Notes: generated by a model from the letters alone, not told the origin. A stretch of 64,000 nucleotides of DNA from Proteromonas lacertae (GCA_002245135.1 NGBS01000309.1:1-64000), one strand, 5' to 3'. Counted from the first letter of the stretch, positions 1-14,173 are shown. Numbers and translations: made by a program.

Positions 1-3000
1 TATAATGATTTCTTATGTAAATCTCTTTTAACACCATTAACATCATATATCAAACCAACTGTCACAAATTCATATTCATCGTATTTATTATTTTCTATAT
101 CACATCTTTGTAAATTGGTTCTTTGAAATAATCCTAAATATCCATTGTTTATAACTGGATAGGAAAATTTATAATCAGCTGTTAATAATATTTCACCATC
201 ATCACTAATTGTTTTAGTAAAGATCTTAAATGAAGAATCAACATGATTATTACTTCTAAACTGCACATTACTCACTATTGTTTCTACTGAAGTGTTATAA
301 ACTAATGATTTAAAGGCATCTCTATCAAAATGATCCTTTTATCTTTAATAATTGACATAAATGGTCAAAACTTCCATAAGCTCGAAGAACTGGTCTGGAA
401 ATATCTTCAAAAAAGGTATATCTACTATAGAATCTACCTTTCAATTTATTTATCATGGCAATAGATCTTCATCATCAGGATTTTCAGTATCAACATAATA
501 ATGACCAATAAATTTATCACCCAAATCCAATATTTGTTTTTGGCTTAAAACTGTATTTAATGTCACATATTCTGGAGGTTTCATGTCTAATTCATTCATC
601 ACTTCGATTAAAGCTTGAGCAGATGGACCTTCAAGCATTGATACTATTAATGCTCCATTTCCTGTTTTTCTTTGAATTAAAGTTACTAGATTCTTTAAGT
701 CAGAACAGCCAAGTGGAATGTCTAATTCATAATCAAATGAATCATAAAACATTGATAAATCATATTTTATTTTATTGGTTAATGTTTCAGAATAAACTGT
801 TCGGAGTGGATTAAAACTTTCTTATCTTTTTGATGATCTCTTATCCAGTATAACAATATTGACTAACAAAAATATAATTCATTTATATAGAGTATAATAT
901 ATATACATAGGAATTAGCTGGTAAACCATAATAAAAACATTTTGATAAACATTCACCTCCTTCATAATCATTTGGAACTAATAATGTTCCATTCATTTCC
1001 TTTAATACTTCATTTATCGCTATTCTAATACTCTTTTCCCAACCACCAAAATAATAGGTTATTTCGTATTTTTTAAATACTTCTTTTATTCTTTTTTTGA
1101 CTGTTTCTTCATCATCTCCATCTGTAAATACATATAGTAGAATCTTTTTACCATTTACTCCTCCATTATTATTATAATCAGTTACAGCTGTTTCTAAACC
1201 AATTAAATATCTAATTGAACTTTGGAAATATTCATCTTTGTAGGGAAGTATTACTCCAAACATTTCGGCTGAAACTAAATACTTTTCTCCTAAACCATCT
1301 CTCCAGTTACATTCATATAGTTCAGATGGATTGAATTCTAAATAGTAAGATTTTGGTTCATAAGATTGAGTAATTACACCTTCAAAATCAATATTTCCAC
1401 TATTTTCATTTATTCTACCTATAAAAATGGTAAATACATTCGATTATTTGGATCAAATGAAGTATTTCCCAATATGTAGGCAGTTCGACTATTATATACT
1501 TGTTTTCTTATATCTCCTACATTAAATGAATTACTTTCTTTAAGTATTTTTGATAAGTGTAATGTGATTGTATAGATAGAAGCATCATAAAAATTGGGAA
1601 ATATATCATATCTTGAATTTGCATTTTGAAATAATTCTACATATCTCATGCTTTCCACATTAATATTATTAATAAATGAACTAATAACATTAATACCTCC
1701 ACCATTCACATTATCAAAATGACTATGGGATTGATCATACAAATAAATTGAATAGGTATTGACACATTCTTCTCTAGATTCAAATCTTTTACAAATTTTA
1801 TTATTATATGCTTCAAATAACATTTCAGTTACTTTGGATGTAAAGAAAGCAATTATTTTACCACCATCAATCATCAGAAAATAAGATTTTACAATACAAT
1901 CATACATATCTTTTACTGTATTTCTTGGACTTACTTTACACGATAATACAATTTCACTGTCAAATGCATTTAACATTGACTTCAAGTATTTTTACTCGAC
2001 TATCATAAAATCCATCATCATTAGTATATAATTGACATTTTGGTTCTTTTCAATGTAGATAAGTATATTCCAAATGGATATATCTCTTGATTTGGTGTTC
2101 CAGTTGCATAGTATATTGCTTCTTCACAAGTATTACCAATAGAATTTGCTGTATAAAAGAACAAAATATTGCTGCTAGACAGTGAAGGAACCATGTAATT
2201 CTTTGTATTATCATTACATCCACCTATTATTAAATCAATTCCTTTTTTTGTAATCTAATGACAAGATCAGATGCTTTTTCTTGATCAGATGGACAATCAT
2301 GTAATTCACTTCTTATATATCTATTCTTTATACTTGATTCATCATTGATTTGAGATCTTAATTGAATTATTGAAACATAACTATAGAAGTAATGTTCTTC
2401 TTTTATATTGCTTATATCCAATACATAAGCTATTCCTATCATTTCAATCTCTTTCATTACTTTTGCAGGTCGAATTGAATAATCACTATCAACATATACA
2501 TTATTATGAATTAAATATAAATATGGTTCTGGCATTATTGGATTTTCTATCTCAGCATAAAGAATATTAGAACCTTTCACTTTCTGTATTGCGTAAATTG
2601 GAAAACTCATATAGTTATTTTTGAATAGTGTTGTTTTACCTAATGGAGATGAAACTGGATGAGAATAGAAGTAATTTCTCAAATTAAATACACTGTTTCG
2701 ATCAATACCTTCATTTAAGGCATTTTTCATCATTATTAAAGAAATATAAAATGAAATCTGCATATTACTCAATAATGAGTTTGAATCTCCTTTATAAGTG
2801 TCAATAAATTTCTTTAATTCTTTATTCTCTTTATTATCTAATCCAATAAAAGTAACAAGAAGCAAAATATAATCCTTCGGCATTTGTTTTATTCTTAAAC
2901 ATTGTTTCTACACAATCAACTACATAGATTGATATTTTATTTTTTGGATAATCTTCTTTAAATGTTGAAATAAATGTTTCAGTATAATTATCTATTGATA

Positions 3001-3909
3001 GATACAAAAAGTAATCAACATAATCTGGTTTTGTTATATTCTCTATCTTTTCACAAATGTCATTCCAATCATCATTAAATGGATCTACATCAATTCCATA
3101 TGTATGTCCTTTCACAGATTTAGCTAATTCTTCTGCATATTTGAATGAGTTTATTGAATCTCTACAACAAATATTAAAATAAGATTATAAATATATATAC
3201 TGACTATTTGATAAATAAACAAATAATATTGTTTGATTCTTAGCTACTTGAGTTAAAATATTCCATTCTAATCTTTGATTAGGTATTGTGTTTATCATTA
3301 GTATATTCTCATATGAAACTTCTCCACCTGATGGAGATAATGAGAATAATAATTTCTTTTGATTTACCAATATATCAGCTATTGTATCTCTTTCTTCTTT
3401 CCATTGACTTCCACAATAACATAAAATATCTTCTTTATTTTACCTAATTCTGTTACTCTTTCTTCAAGTTCTTTCAATGTTGAATAATGGATATATTCAG
3501 GTAAGATTTCTCTTCCACCTATTCCACCATCTTGATTAATCATATCAAATATAACTGTATAATAATCCATTAAGGTATTATCATCACTTGAATATCTATT
3601 ATAAACCATTACTATTTTATAGGAATTGAATTTTGATATTATAATTTTATCTTTTGAATATTCACAGGTTAATGATTTGTTATAAAATGAATAAACTCTT
3701 TGATTAGATAGTTGATTCAAAATATTCTCTGATTTTATTGGATATATTGAACTTTTCACTTGAAACATTCCTAATTTGCCTTGAGCAAAACCATTATAAT
3801 ATACTTCATATTGATTATATGCAGGATTTTTAACTGATTGATGGTATATATAATTCTTATAAACTGATGGTAAAAAAGAGGAAGATGATTCGATTGACTA
3901 GTATAAAGA

Positions 3910-3945
<36 letters not shown>

Positions 3946-6034
3946 TTGAATAAGTAATGAAAATAGATTATGAATTAAACCAAGTTGAGTGAATAAAGGA
4001 TTTGTTCTTCTGGTTATTTTAAACATATCATTTCTAAATGGATCTAAGATTGTATTCATATTAGTGTTACTGTGACCAAGAAATATAACATCATTATACA
4101 TATCAACTTTAGGATTATGTCTATTTTCATCAAGAGTAAGTTCATCAAATAAGTATGAAATAATTGTAAAGTTATTTGAATAAGTCATTCCTTTATCATA
4201 AAAAGTAGGAAATAAAATATCAAGGAATGTCTTTTTAACAACTAAAATGATTGCTGTTCTGTTATATTCACCTATGGGCATTTCATTTATTTGTTTTGTT
4301 ATATTAATTGCTTCATCTTTACTTGCTTTTAACATATCATAATATCCTATTTTCACTTTACTATATCCTCTGGAATTTAATTCTTCTGTTACGATATTTC
4401 GACTAGTTTTACCAAAAAATAAAGTTGCACCAACAATAAATACTCTATCATAATTGTTTTTCAATATATATTCAGCTGTTAATGAAGCATATGAGCTTGT
4501 TATAAAATCACCAAATATCACATTCTTGAAACATCTTTCACCTGGAGTTTGACCTATATAGAATAATTGAATATCATAATCATATAAAGCATCAGAAAAT
4601 TCAACCATTTTCTCATAATCAACAACTATGAAGATTGTATGAAGATAAGATGTATGGTAAAATTCTAATATTTCATTTACTACATCATTTGTCTTTCTAC
4701 TTACATCTAAAATCAATTGAGTTAATTTTCTTCCTATTACATAACCAGCTTCAGATATCATTTTGTCTATATACAATCTAATAAATTTGTTTTTATAAGT
4801 AGACGTGTCTAATATAAAACCAATTGGTAATGAATCAACTGTTGATATTCCATCAATTGGATTTGATTTAAAATTACATGCTGTTGTTTCGATTATACCA
4901 TAATAACCACTCACTTCAAAATCAATATCATATGGAATAGTAAATGTTTGTACATATTTTCCTGTTGTACCAATAATTGTACAAATTGACATTGATAAAG
5001 TAATGAAGTGATTTGGTAAAATATACAATTCACCACCTGGATATGGTAATGGTTTGTTATACATAAACGGTAAAAGATATTTTATCTTAGTGGTTGGATA
5101 TTTCTTGCTGGTTTCAACAAATCCATCTAACACACCTGCTAATACAGCATATTCATACCCTGAAGCGTCATCAAATATTGAAGTGTAATTATTTTGATAT
5201 TCTTTTGTTATGATTAAGCCTTCTTTACCTGTATAACCAGTAATTAACATATTATAAACATTGTAATCTCCTATATCAGGCTCACTAAATTTATTATAGT
5301 CTAAAAATCCAGGCAAATAGTATATTGGATATTTATCTGATGTTTCTGATATGGATGTGAGAAAATCTATTCTTCTCTTCAGAATTTTAGCAATTTTATT
5401 ACTATCACTTACTCCCATTAGCGTTACAACAGTTGAGTAATTCTTACTAATTGTTTTACTCAAATACTCTTCTATTACCTCATCAGTCAGGGTTACATTT
5501 GACGAATAGATTATTTTTACTCCAAATAAGCTAGCTGTTGATGTGAGTCGGTCTAAATAGAAACTGTCTATTTCAGAACCACTATCAAACACAAGACTCA
5601 CATTACCATCATAATTAATTCCTATTTGAGTGAAAACTATAAATAGAATAGAATAATATTATTATCATACCATTTTCGATAAGTGGTATAACCGACACAC
5701 CACTTATGATACTTCTTGAGCATCTACCAACACTATATGCATTAGTACACATCACAAGTATTTTAGTATTAACTAAAGCATCTGCCTGAGAGTTGTAAAC
5801 ATCATTGTTACATCTCATCACAAGCATTTCTATCCCATCATCCTCTGCATTGTTAAATTCATTGGAATAATCATGAGAATTATCATCATTAATGAGAGTA
5901 ATGTCGAGAGTTGGATGATAGACATTGTAGGGCTTCAGAAAGTCAGTATAAATTTGGTCGTTTGCATTACCTAAGTAGGCTATTTTGGTACATTTAAATT
6001 TTACCAGGAGGCTTAAGAATATTAAAAATAGCAT
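1..6034 (-). CDS. Giant tandem Venus-flytrap class C receptor, copy 1 (5' part, frame-disrupted, runs off left edge)
   Basis: The start at 6034 gives a hydrophobic signal peptide (MLFLIFLSLLVKF). Modules of the type I periplasmic-binding-protein fold then follow in tandem; linker cysteines lie near 4877, 3665, 1310 and 103, about 1.2 kb apart. Modules 1 to 5 and the start of module 6 are present. Module 5 keeps the motif PNDYEGGEC, like UrtA-type binding proteins. Short introns lie at 5637-5670, 3898-3945, 3162-3200 and 863-906; the first interrupts the same place as the first intron of the copy at 14174. By analogy with that copy, a seven-helix domain should lie beyond the window. Bases 6034 to about 3450 are in frame. 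Below that, about nine one-base breaks occur (near 3445, 2870, 2255, 2045, 1985, 1425, 815, 460 and 335), with clear homology continuing across each. It is either a decaying gene or poorly assembled sequence. Ligand unknown. Confidence 0.82.
3913..3944. repeat. (TA)n microsatellite inside an intron
   Basis: An uninterrupted TA run forms most of the second intron (3898-3945) of the minus-strand receptor. Similar TA runs fill other introns in the window, so intron length here may vary between individuals or assemblies. Confidence 0.9.
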
Positions 6035-6621
6035 TAGAAATTAATTATTTTGTGTCAAACCTATAAAATCTTTTGTTGCAAAGCATTAAAAATCTCATAC
6101 TGTATATGAAATATATAATCAATAGATTTTTATTTATTTTTAACTTTTTTATGTATGTACTACTAACAACTGAGGAGTAAATAATATTTATCAGAACATT
6201 TCGAATATACACATTAGTAGTAGTTGTTATATAATAGTAAATATTATTATATATGTATCACATGTTTTTAGTAACATTTTAATTAGATTGATAATTAACG
6301 CGAACAGAAGAGATAGCATCAATGCATTATATTTATATATGTACTTAATGATTCTATATTTGAATTATGTTAAAATACAATAACAGAAACTCTTAATAAT
6401 TGAACAATTGTTACAATCTTTAGGCCGTTAAAAATTAATCAATTAATAATAATACTATGTAGCGAAGGATTGATTTTATATGTTAATATAATAAGAATAT
6501 TATTAAGGCGAGGATTTAATGTTTAATTGCTGTTAATTAAAGATTTGATTATTTAAAACATATAGCTTATTGTATAAGGTATAATACAATTTAAAACACA
6601 TTAATAGAAATTATTTTTCAA
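6035..6621. other. Intergenic, 5' flank of receptor copy 1 and 3' flank of CDKAL1-like gene
   Basis: This is AT-rich non-coding sequence of 587 bases between two minus-strand genes. It must hold the receptor promoter next to 6034 and the 3' end signals of the CDKAL1-like gene next to 6622. I see no tRNA, no repeat array and no convincing ORF. Confidence 0.7.
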
Positions 6622-8245
6622 TTATTCTCTAAATATTTTTCTCATCACAACTAAAGACACTACCAACATAACTAAAGATAAAAGTACCATTAAATGGTGT
6701 ATAACATACTTTGTATTAGCTTCATTAACCTTCTTACCAACTACATGAAAACGACAAGTTTCAGTAACATAAACTTTTATCCAACTTCCAACTTTATTTT
6801 CTTCATCAATATCAACTAATACTTTAATATAGCTCTTAGTATGACAAACATTATGCTTTCCATCAATTTCATTTGAAACAAATACATCTAAATATTTATG
6901 TAATAATCCTTTATAAGGTAAATATTCATTAAATAATGCACTAATTTCTCTACTTCTTTCTTTTACTATTTTTCTATCAACTCTTTTCATTAAAGCACCT
7001 GGAGTACCTTTACGTGGATAATATTGAGATATATTGACAATAGGAAATTCATATTCTTTTAGTAGATTAACACTCTCTCTATGATCTTCTTCTGTTTCAC
7101 CACTAAACCCACAGATTATATCAGTTGCAATAGTGATACCTCTTACTTTACTAATCATATAATCAACCAAATCTCTGAATAATTCTATTTTATATTGTCT
7201 ATTCATTAATTCTAATACATTATTACTTCCTGATTGAACTGGAATATGTAAAAATGAGAAAACTCTTGGATGATTCAATATCTCAGCCATTTCTTTTTTG
7301 TATTTAGCTATATATGGTGGATTTGTCATTCCTACTCTTAACATCATATTCTAATAACAATAATAATAATATATTACATTTATAAGTATATACATCTGGT
7401 AATAATTTAATAATTTCTTTCAATAATGCAGGTAAATTAGTTCCAATATCTTGACCATAAGCACCAGTATCTTCACTACTAATCCATATCTCACTCACTA
7501 TCCCTTCTTTAACTAGTTTCTTTTACTCTATCCAATATCATTTCTGGCGGATAACTCTTCAAAGTACCTCGTGCAAATCTAGTTTTACAGAATGTACACT
7601 TTCCTAAACATCCACTGGATAGAATAAGTATTTCTACTTTTTCATTTTTTCTTACTTTTGGAAGTATAAGAGATGGATTTTTTCTTGTTTCATATATTTG
7701 TATTGTATTACCTTTCAATGTTTCTTCTACAACTTCAACAACTCTGTCAATTTGATGAGTTCCCAATTGTTGATAGATTCTTTAATACCTCTATACTTCG
7801 ATCAGCTTGAGGAACACAACCACAAATAATTACTTTTTTGTTCTTTTGTTTGCCTTCTTTTACTAGATTGACAAATGCCATTTCTGAAGGATCTTTCACA
7901 GTACAACTATTCAAAATCCAAACATTGGCTTCTTCTGGATTTTCTGTTGTTCTATACCCTGCTTTTGTTAATAAGCCCTATGAATATTATTTTTATTAGT
8001 GAAAATACTTTCATATATTCACCATCAGAGATATTGTGAGCACAACCAAAGGTCTTTAGATAAATAGTAGCACTAAATGGATCTGATCCTAAGGATTTGT
8101 CATCTTCAACATTTCTCTAAAATTAATAACACAATTGCTAAAATACTTCATGTTGAATTAGATAAGGTCCTTGTTCTTCAATAGCACATGTTGGACTATC
8201 AGGGTTGTATAAATCTTCAATTTCAACGTCATCACACTCTGCCAT
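6622..8245 (-). CDS. CDKAL1: CDKAL1-type tRNA methylthiotransferase (radical SAM, tail-anchored)
   Basis: This family adds the 2-methylthio group to t6A37 of tRNA-Lys(UUU), using radical SAM chemistry and two iron-sulfur clusters. Exons are 8245-8147, 8116-8009, 7977-7394 and 7350-6622. The N-terminal UPF0004 domain shows [14 protein letters not shown] and CGCVPQ, which supply its three cysteines. The radical SAM motif is [15 protein letters not shown] (CxxxCxxC). [31 protein letters not shown] and TDIICGF follow, then a TRAM-like region. The last 25 or so residues form a hydrophobic helix with a basic end, as in CDKAL1, which is anchored in the ER membrane. Two extra bases, near 7760 and near 7520, break the frame inside conserved stretches (family pattern [11 protein letters not shown] and EIWxSSEDTG). 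Removing them gives exactly 505 codons plus stop. The enzyme is normally conserved, so I favour assembly indels over a pseudogene. Confidence 0.93.
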
Positions 8246-8400
8246 GATGCTAAAAAATGAAATGCTTTATTTCCAGAAACGAATATAATTTTAAAACAAT
8301 GTTAAATCAAAAAAATGAATGTAAATATCCAACACAACACATTCAATTCAATATTAAATAAGGATATGTTTTTTATTAGAATCAAAATTAAATGGCATAT

Positions 8401-11400
8401 CTACACTATTGGTGTTGGATCAAGTAAAGCAGCACTGAGTTTATCTGGTACATACAATGATTTATAAAACTCAAATGTAAATCCAGCAGATGGATAAAAC
8501 ATATCTGTAAGTTCTTGTGAAGTGATATGATAACCAAAAGCATTAAATATTTGAATTAATCGTTGGACAGGCACTTCAGTCATCATTTATTATATTTAAA
8601 TACTGATAAAATAGATATGGACTATTAATAATATATAAATGAAACAAAAATATACTCATCATATCTAAGTTGACTTTGAATACTGCTCAATAAATATCTC
8701 AACTTTCGCTTTGGCTGATTTTCTGAATTTTGCTGAGAATATATCATAATTGAAGAAGAATAGTTCAAATACACTCGCATCAACATAAGTCTTTGTCATA
8801 ATAGTCATTCTTTGATAAATATAATTCAATAATTCACTATACAAATAAATAAATAAATAAATATACAAATCAGTAATTCCCAATTGAGAAAACAGTTTGA
8901 AATAAGCTGGTGATTTTATTCTCTTTACTCTTAGTTGTTTTATTAAATCATGTCTTTGCTTATGTCCTGTTGATGATATTAAATTCATTAAAGTTTCACT
9001 ATATCTTGGTAATGGATCAGAAACAGTAGGCAATAAATCTAATAAAGGTTTAGCATCAAAATGTTTGAATGGACCTCTGATGCAATATTTTTTAAAGAAT
9101 AATTTATAATCTCTATGCCATGCTAAATGATTAGAAACAAAGAACTCTTGAATATTCTTAGTATGACAAACTGTTAATTGATAATCAGCAGCGAAAGAGT
9201 ATAAAGCAATTAAAAACTTGTTATAAATATCAGTTGTTTGTAACATTTTAATCAAATCAGTTTGAATTCTTGCTTTAATCTTATCACAATTTTCAAGTGC
9301 ACCTAATAACTGTCTCTTTGGTAAATCTAATGATTGTTCACTCTTTCTACTGAAATCAACTTCATTTTGGAATTCATCTTGACTATACACTGGAGCAGTT
9401 TGTGAGAATTTCTTTAATGGATTGAGTGTATGAGTTGGTCCTAGTAATGGAGATATTACTTCAGTTGGAGTTGTGTTGTTACTATTTACTAACATATCTT
9501 CATTATCTTTTAATGGTACTGGACTATCTGATTTTATTACTGTATCATCATAGTGTGTTTCTTCAAGTTTAATTTCTTCTTGTGGTTTTTCAATGTATTT
9601 AGTTTCTACAACAATGGAGTTTTCATTTTCATGACTTTCTTCTTTAGTAACAGCTTCTGTTGGTTGAATAGAATCATTATTTTGAACGAATGAATTTTCT
9701 AATTTAGATACATCATAATGTATAGAATCATCCAGATTTGGAGTTTGAGTAGAACATTCTGTATATTCTTGTGGAGATTCAATCTTATGCTCTTCAAGAG
9801 TTGATACTAAATATAGAGATGAATATAATATTTCTGGTCTTCTATCACTTATTATTTCTGCTTCACTTGGTATTACAATATCATTCTCTTCAATAGATGA
9901 TTCTTCTGGTGGCTCATGTTCTTGCTTCTTTATTTTCATCTTCATCATTATATTCTTCATATCCATTCTCATTATTCTCATGTTCATCGATCAGGGAATA
10001 CTTTCTTATAAGATACTTCTAATTGTTTTTCTTTGATTGTATTTCCAGCTGATATTATTTGACTCATTCTCTTTGTATAAATACCAACATCATCTGTATA
10101 ATCAACAAAGTCAGTTTGTGTACCAATACAACAATCATCTTCTTCAGTACAAATAATATCAATTGAGTTTGTCATAGTTTCCATAAACGGTTCTAAACTC
10201 TTCACTGTATTGAAGTTACTATCATTTTCTTCTTCATTTTCTTCTTTCTTTGGTATATCATAAACATTTGATTCTCCTTCAGCTTCTTCTTCATGTCCAG
10301 TTTCTTTATCGGTTACTTTCTTTGGACTACCTAGTTTATTTACCTCTACTGTAGATTCTTTAGGTACTGAATAACATGAAGAATGTATAACAGCTGGAGA
10401 ACTTTGTGGTCTTGATTGTGAATGATATATTGCTATTTTCATTTTCAGATGATTTATGAGGTGTAGAGAATAACGTAGAATGTACTTTCTTTGGTTTAAT
10501 ATCACCAAAAGACTACTTTATTTTTGATTGGTCTGACATCTTTAACATTTGATTGATTAAATACTGGATATTCAACAACTTCTGAACTTGCAAACATTGG
10601 TTCGACTATTTCACATCTTCCTTGGCCTTCTTCTAATGCTTTATTTGAATTTCTTTCAGTTTTATATTCTACATTATAAACTTCAGTATCATCTTCATCA
10701 GTAACATGTAAACTGAATTTCTGTGCTTTTATTCTTGGTATTGATAAATTATGACTGAATTTAGTCAAATATAAATCAATTGAGTCATCTGTATCTTCAT
10801 CAGATACATTCTCACTTGGATCATCACTTACAGGAGGTAATGTAAGTATTGGAGGTCTATAAACTTCAGGTATTTCATATGCTAAAGATTGTATTGATTT
10901 TTCAGTGTTTTCACCATCTTTCAGCTTTCAATTCAACTGGTGGATAATATGGTGAAATTGATGAATATTTTGTAACACAATATTCACTTGATTCATGTAA
11001 TGTCTTTCTTGGTCTATCTTCATATCTTCCCTCATTGAAATAATTATGTCTATATTCAGATTGTAATGTTACTAAGAATTCTTTATTCTGCAACATTGAA
11101 GATGTATCAATTCTGTAAGAACATTCTGGCAATTGAACTTTATTACTATAAGATCTTTGAGTTACTTGATATTTATTTGATTTATCTCTAACTTCATAAA
11201 CATAACCATATTCACTTTCTGGTAAAGAGTGTTCAATTAATTCAGATGTTTTTACATGGAAGAAGAAACGAGATGATGGAATTTCTTCTTCAGATTTTCC
11301 TTCATCATAAGCATGAGATTTTAAATTATGATATTTAACTTCAGATTTACACAACTCTTTAGCAAAATAATTCTCAGATTCTCCAAAGAAAAAGATGGGT

Positions 11401-12742
11401 TTGTGTGTATATTTGAAACTTTTTATTTTGGATAATATTACATCAGAATGTTGTGTAATAAATTCTAGTTTACTTCCTCCTTGATCATTATTACCTGTTC
11501 CTTCAACTTCTCTTTTATTCAATGAATGTTCTATTACGAATGATCTGCATGGAGCAGCAACTGGATAGAGAGATGAACTGTCAGATGGTTTGTCTCCATC
11601 TGTATAAATCTTTCTACCATATGGTGGTTCAATATATTCGGTTTTATATACAACTGAATAATATCTTGATGATTTACATTCTAAACCTTCATTATGTTCA
11701 TAATGTTGAGGGATAGCTGGAGATTCTAACACTTCAGATTTACATATCTCATAAGTTGTTGATGAATATAAAATATGAACTTTCTTTAAACCAACAGCTT
11801 CAGCTCTGTATGATTCGTCAGTCATTCTTGCTTTTGTACTACTTCCAATGTGATAAACTGTTGAATTAATGGATGGATTGGGTATTTTCACTTTATATTT
11901 ATGACTGCTTAATGTATTTAAATCAGTAGCAGTACTTTTCAATGGTATTACAAATATTTCTGATTTAATAGGATGTAATTTTATTACTACCATCAGAAGA
12001 TTTGTGAGATTTTGTTTCTTCTATAACCTGTGAAAATCCACACTTGTATGTAAAAGAACCACTAAATATTGTTATACCACATTCATCACTATTTACAAAT
12101 TTATTAGTTATCAATGAATATTTTATTAATTGACTGTGTTTATAATCATATTTAATAGATCTTGGAGGTATTTTTACACCAGATGATATTGAATGTTTGA
12201 CTGGATCTGGAATTACTTTACTTGTCTTTTCTAATCCTAAATGACTATAGAATGAATGATCTGTAAAATTATCAATAAACTGTTGTTTGTTTTCTGGTAA
12301 AATATCTTTACTTGATCTTAAAGAGATTGGAATTTCTACTGGTTTGGATGGTGATTGTATAATTGGCGATTTTGTCTCTTTTGGAGATTGCTAACAACAG
12401 GTTCTTGGTTCTGGTTCTGGTTCAGGTTCTACAACAGGTTCTGGTTCTACAGGTTCTTGTTCTGGTTCTGGTTCTACAACAGGTTCTGGTTCTACAACTG
12501 GTTCTGTTCTGGTTCTGGTTCTACAACAGGTTCTGGTTCTACAACAGGTTCTGGTTCAGCTGTCGTTCTGGTTCTGGTTCTACAACAGGTTCTGGTTCTG
12601 GTTCTATCAACTGGTTCTGGTTCTACAACAGGTTCTGGTTCTGGTTCTGTTCTGGTTCTGGTTCTACAACAGGTTCTGGTCTACACTGGTTCTGGTTCTG
12701 GCTCTACAACAGGTTCTGGTTCTGGTTCTGGACTCTACAACA

Positions 12743-12791
<49 letters not shown>

Positions 12792-13719
12792 CTTCTACAA
12801 CAGGTTCTGGTTGTTTCTCTTCTTCACATGTATATATTTCAGACATTTCCATCTCATTATTGTTAGTCATATCTTCATATGTAGATTTTGTAAATCTCTC
12901 AATATAACCAGAGTAATTCTCAGTTGGGAACAATCGTGAACTAAGTGTAGGATCTTTAGTATCTTCAGACATATATTGATAAGGTAATGGATTTGCAATA
13001 TGATATGAAGAACCGAATTCTTGTTGAATTCTTTCAGCAACTATTTCTTCACCATCATCATATTTAATTATATCAGTTTCTATTAAGTTATTGGGGAATT
13101 CTTTATCTTCATAGGTGGATGTTGGTAATTCATCTAAAAAGCTTCTATTCTGATAATTTATTATATTTGTTTCAATCATATTATCTAGAGATTCTCTATC
13201 TTCATACGTAGATGTAGGTAGTTCATCAAGCACACTTTTATTTTCATAGGATATTACATCATTTTCCATCATATTACTTGTTGAATCCCTTTCTTCGTAA
13301 GTAGATGAAGGCAAATCATCTAATGCGCTTCTATATGTTTGTTTTTCTGATCTAGGATCATTCACACCATAGTCATGGGATAATTCTCTATGATCAGTAG
13401 TCCTTTCTTCAAAAGTAGAAGGATGAAAATCATTTTCTATACTGTATGACTTTTTATATCCTTCTATTGTATTTGAATCCATTTGACTCTCTATTTGATC
13501 TTCTGTAGAGGGTTGGTAAGAAGACATTTGTTCACTTTGAGAAATATCTTGTATTGGAATTAATGGGCTTTTTGCTCTAGAACCATATGCAAAACCATAT
13601 TTATTATCATGTTCAGCTGGATACTCTGCGTTAGAATCTGAATCAAGTCCACCATATTGAGATCCTGATGCGTCAGTGTAATAGCTTTGTGGGAGGTCTG
13701 ACTGACGTGGAGAACTCAT
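8401..13719 (-). CDS. Long disordered repeat-bearing protein of unknown function
   Basis: I do not recognise this protein. Coding character continues on the minus strand from the ATG at 13719 to about 8401, but the frame is broken many times by single-base indels (around 12370-12820, 12000, 10915, 10510, 9985, 9930 and 8665). The N-terminal part holds four to five copies of a roughly 33-residue unit with the core LDELPTSTYEDRE. A Glu-Pro hexanucleotide repeat follows, then about 700 residues rich in Ser, Lys, Tyr and Glu, then acidic stretches. Only the last 250 residues look folded: a helical region (from about LLQTTDIYNKFLIALYSF) and a C-terminal end that may contain a degenerate EF-hand-like pair. 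The final piece, 8586-8401, opens with its own ATG but is probably the last exon, because the preceding sequence continues into it if one base is skipped. It could equally be a separate 61-residue protein. Confidence 0.55.
12395..12815 (-). repeat. Imperfect GAACCA hexanucleotide repeat coding for Glu-Pro
   Basis: On the minus strand the unit is GAACCA, with a longer variant giving VVEPEPEP. In the intended frame it encodes a (EP)n/VVE tract like the rigid Pro-Glu spacers of some surface or cytoskeletal proteins. Five- and seven-base units interrupt the array, so the frame drifts between EP, RT and NQ readings. This is what replication slippage or repeat misassembly would leave. Confidence 0.85.
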
Positions 13720-14173
13720 CTTTATTAGTTATCTAGTTCCCTTTATAATACTAAAACGACAATCTTAACGGATAAGCTTGGCTTGCCAAATAGAAATTTT
13801 CATTTTGCTGTTATCTAATTAAAAGGGTTAAAATTTTAATTATTAAAATTACCATAATGCATGTAAGTAGCATACAAAATTTATGTAGTAATTAATTTGG
13901 CATAATGAGATTATTCTTTAGTTTAGAGAATTATTTTTCTTATTATAATTTTAATTATGATACTACACTTAATGAAAAGCTTTCTTAAAAAAATAGATTG
14001 ATGATTGTGTTTATGACTTAAGCAATTTTGAGGTAGTTATCATTTCGTATATAAAAATGTCTAAAAAAAGGCTAGTTATTCACATTCATCACTTTTTTTT
14101 TAGAACAATAACCAAATAGCCATACTGACTAAGCATTAAAGAGAAAGTGTAACGATTCTAAATTATTTTTTTA
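13720..14173. promoter_or_regulatory. Divergent intergenic region (presumed bidirectional promoter)
   Basis: These 454 bases separate the minus-strand repeat protein (start 13719) from the plus-strand receptor (start 14174), so both promoters must lie here. An inverted repeat TTGGCTTGCCAA lies at 13778-13789, about 60 bases from the minus-strand start. The octamer TTGGCTTG recurs in three other intergenic regions of the window (near 32847, 56373 and 58400). A T-rich stretch precedes the receptor ATG. No RNA gene seen. Confidence 0.5.

Noticed and set aside
12395-12815. CRISPR-like or satellite array
   Set aside because: There are no spacers of constant length; the array is a simple coding hexamer repeat in a eukaryotic gene.
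12355-12939. Plus-strand ORFs rich in SGSGSTT or WFWFYNR
   Set aside because: They are antisense readings of the hexanucleotide repeat inside the minus-strand gene; all six frames are open only because of the repeat.
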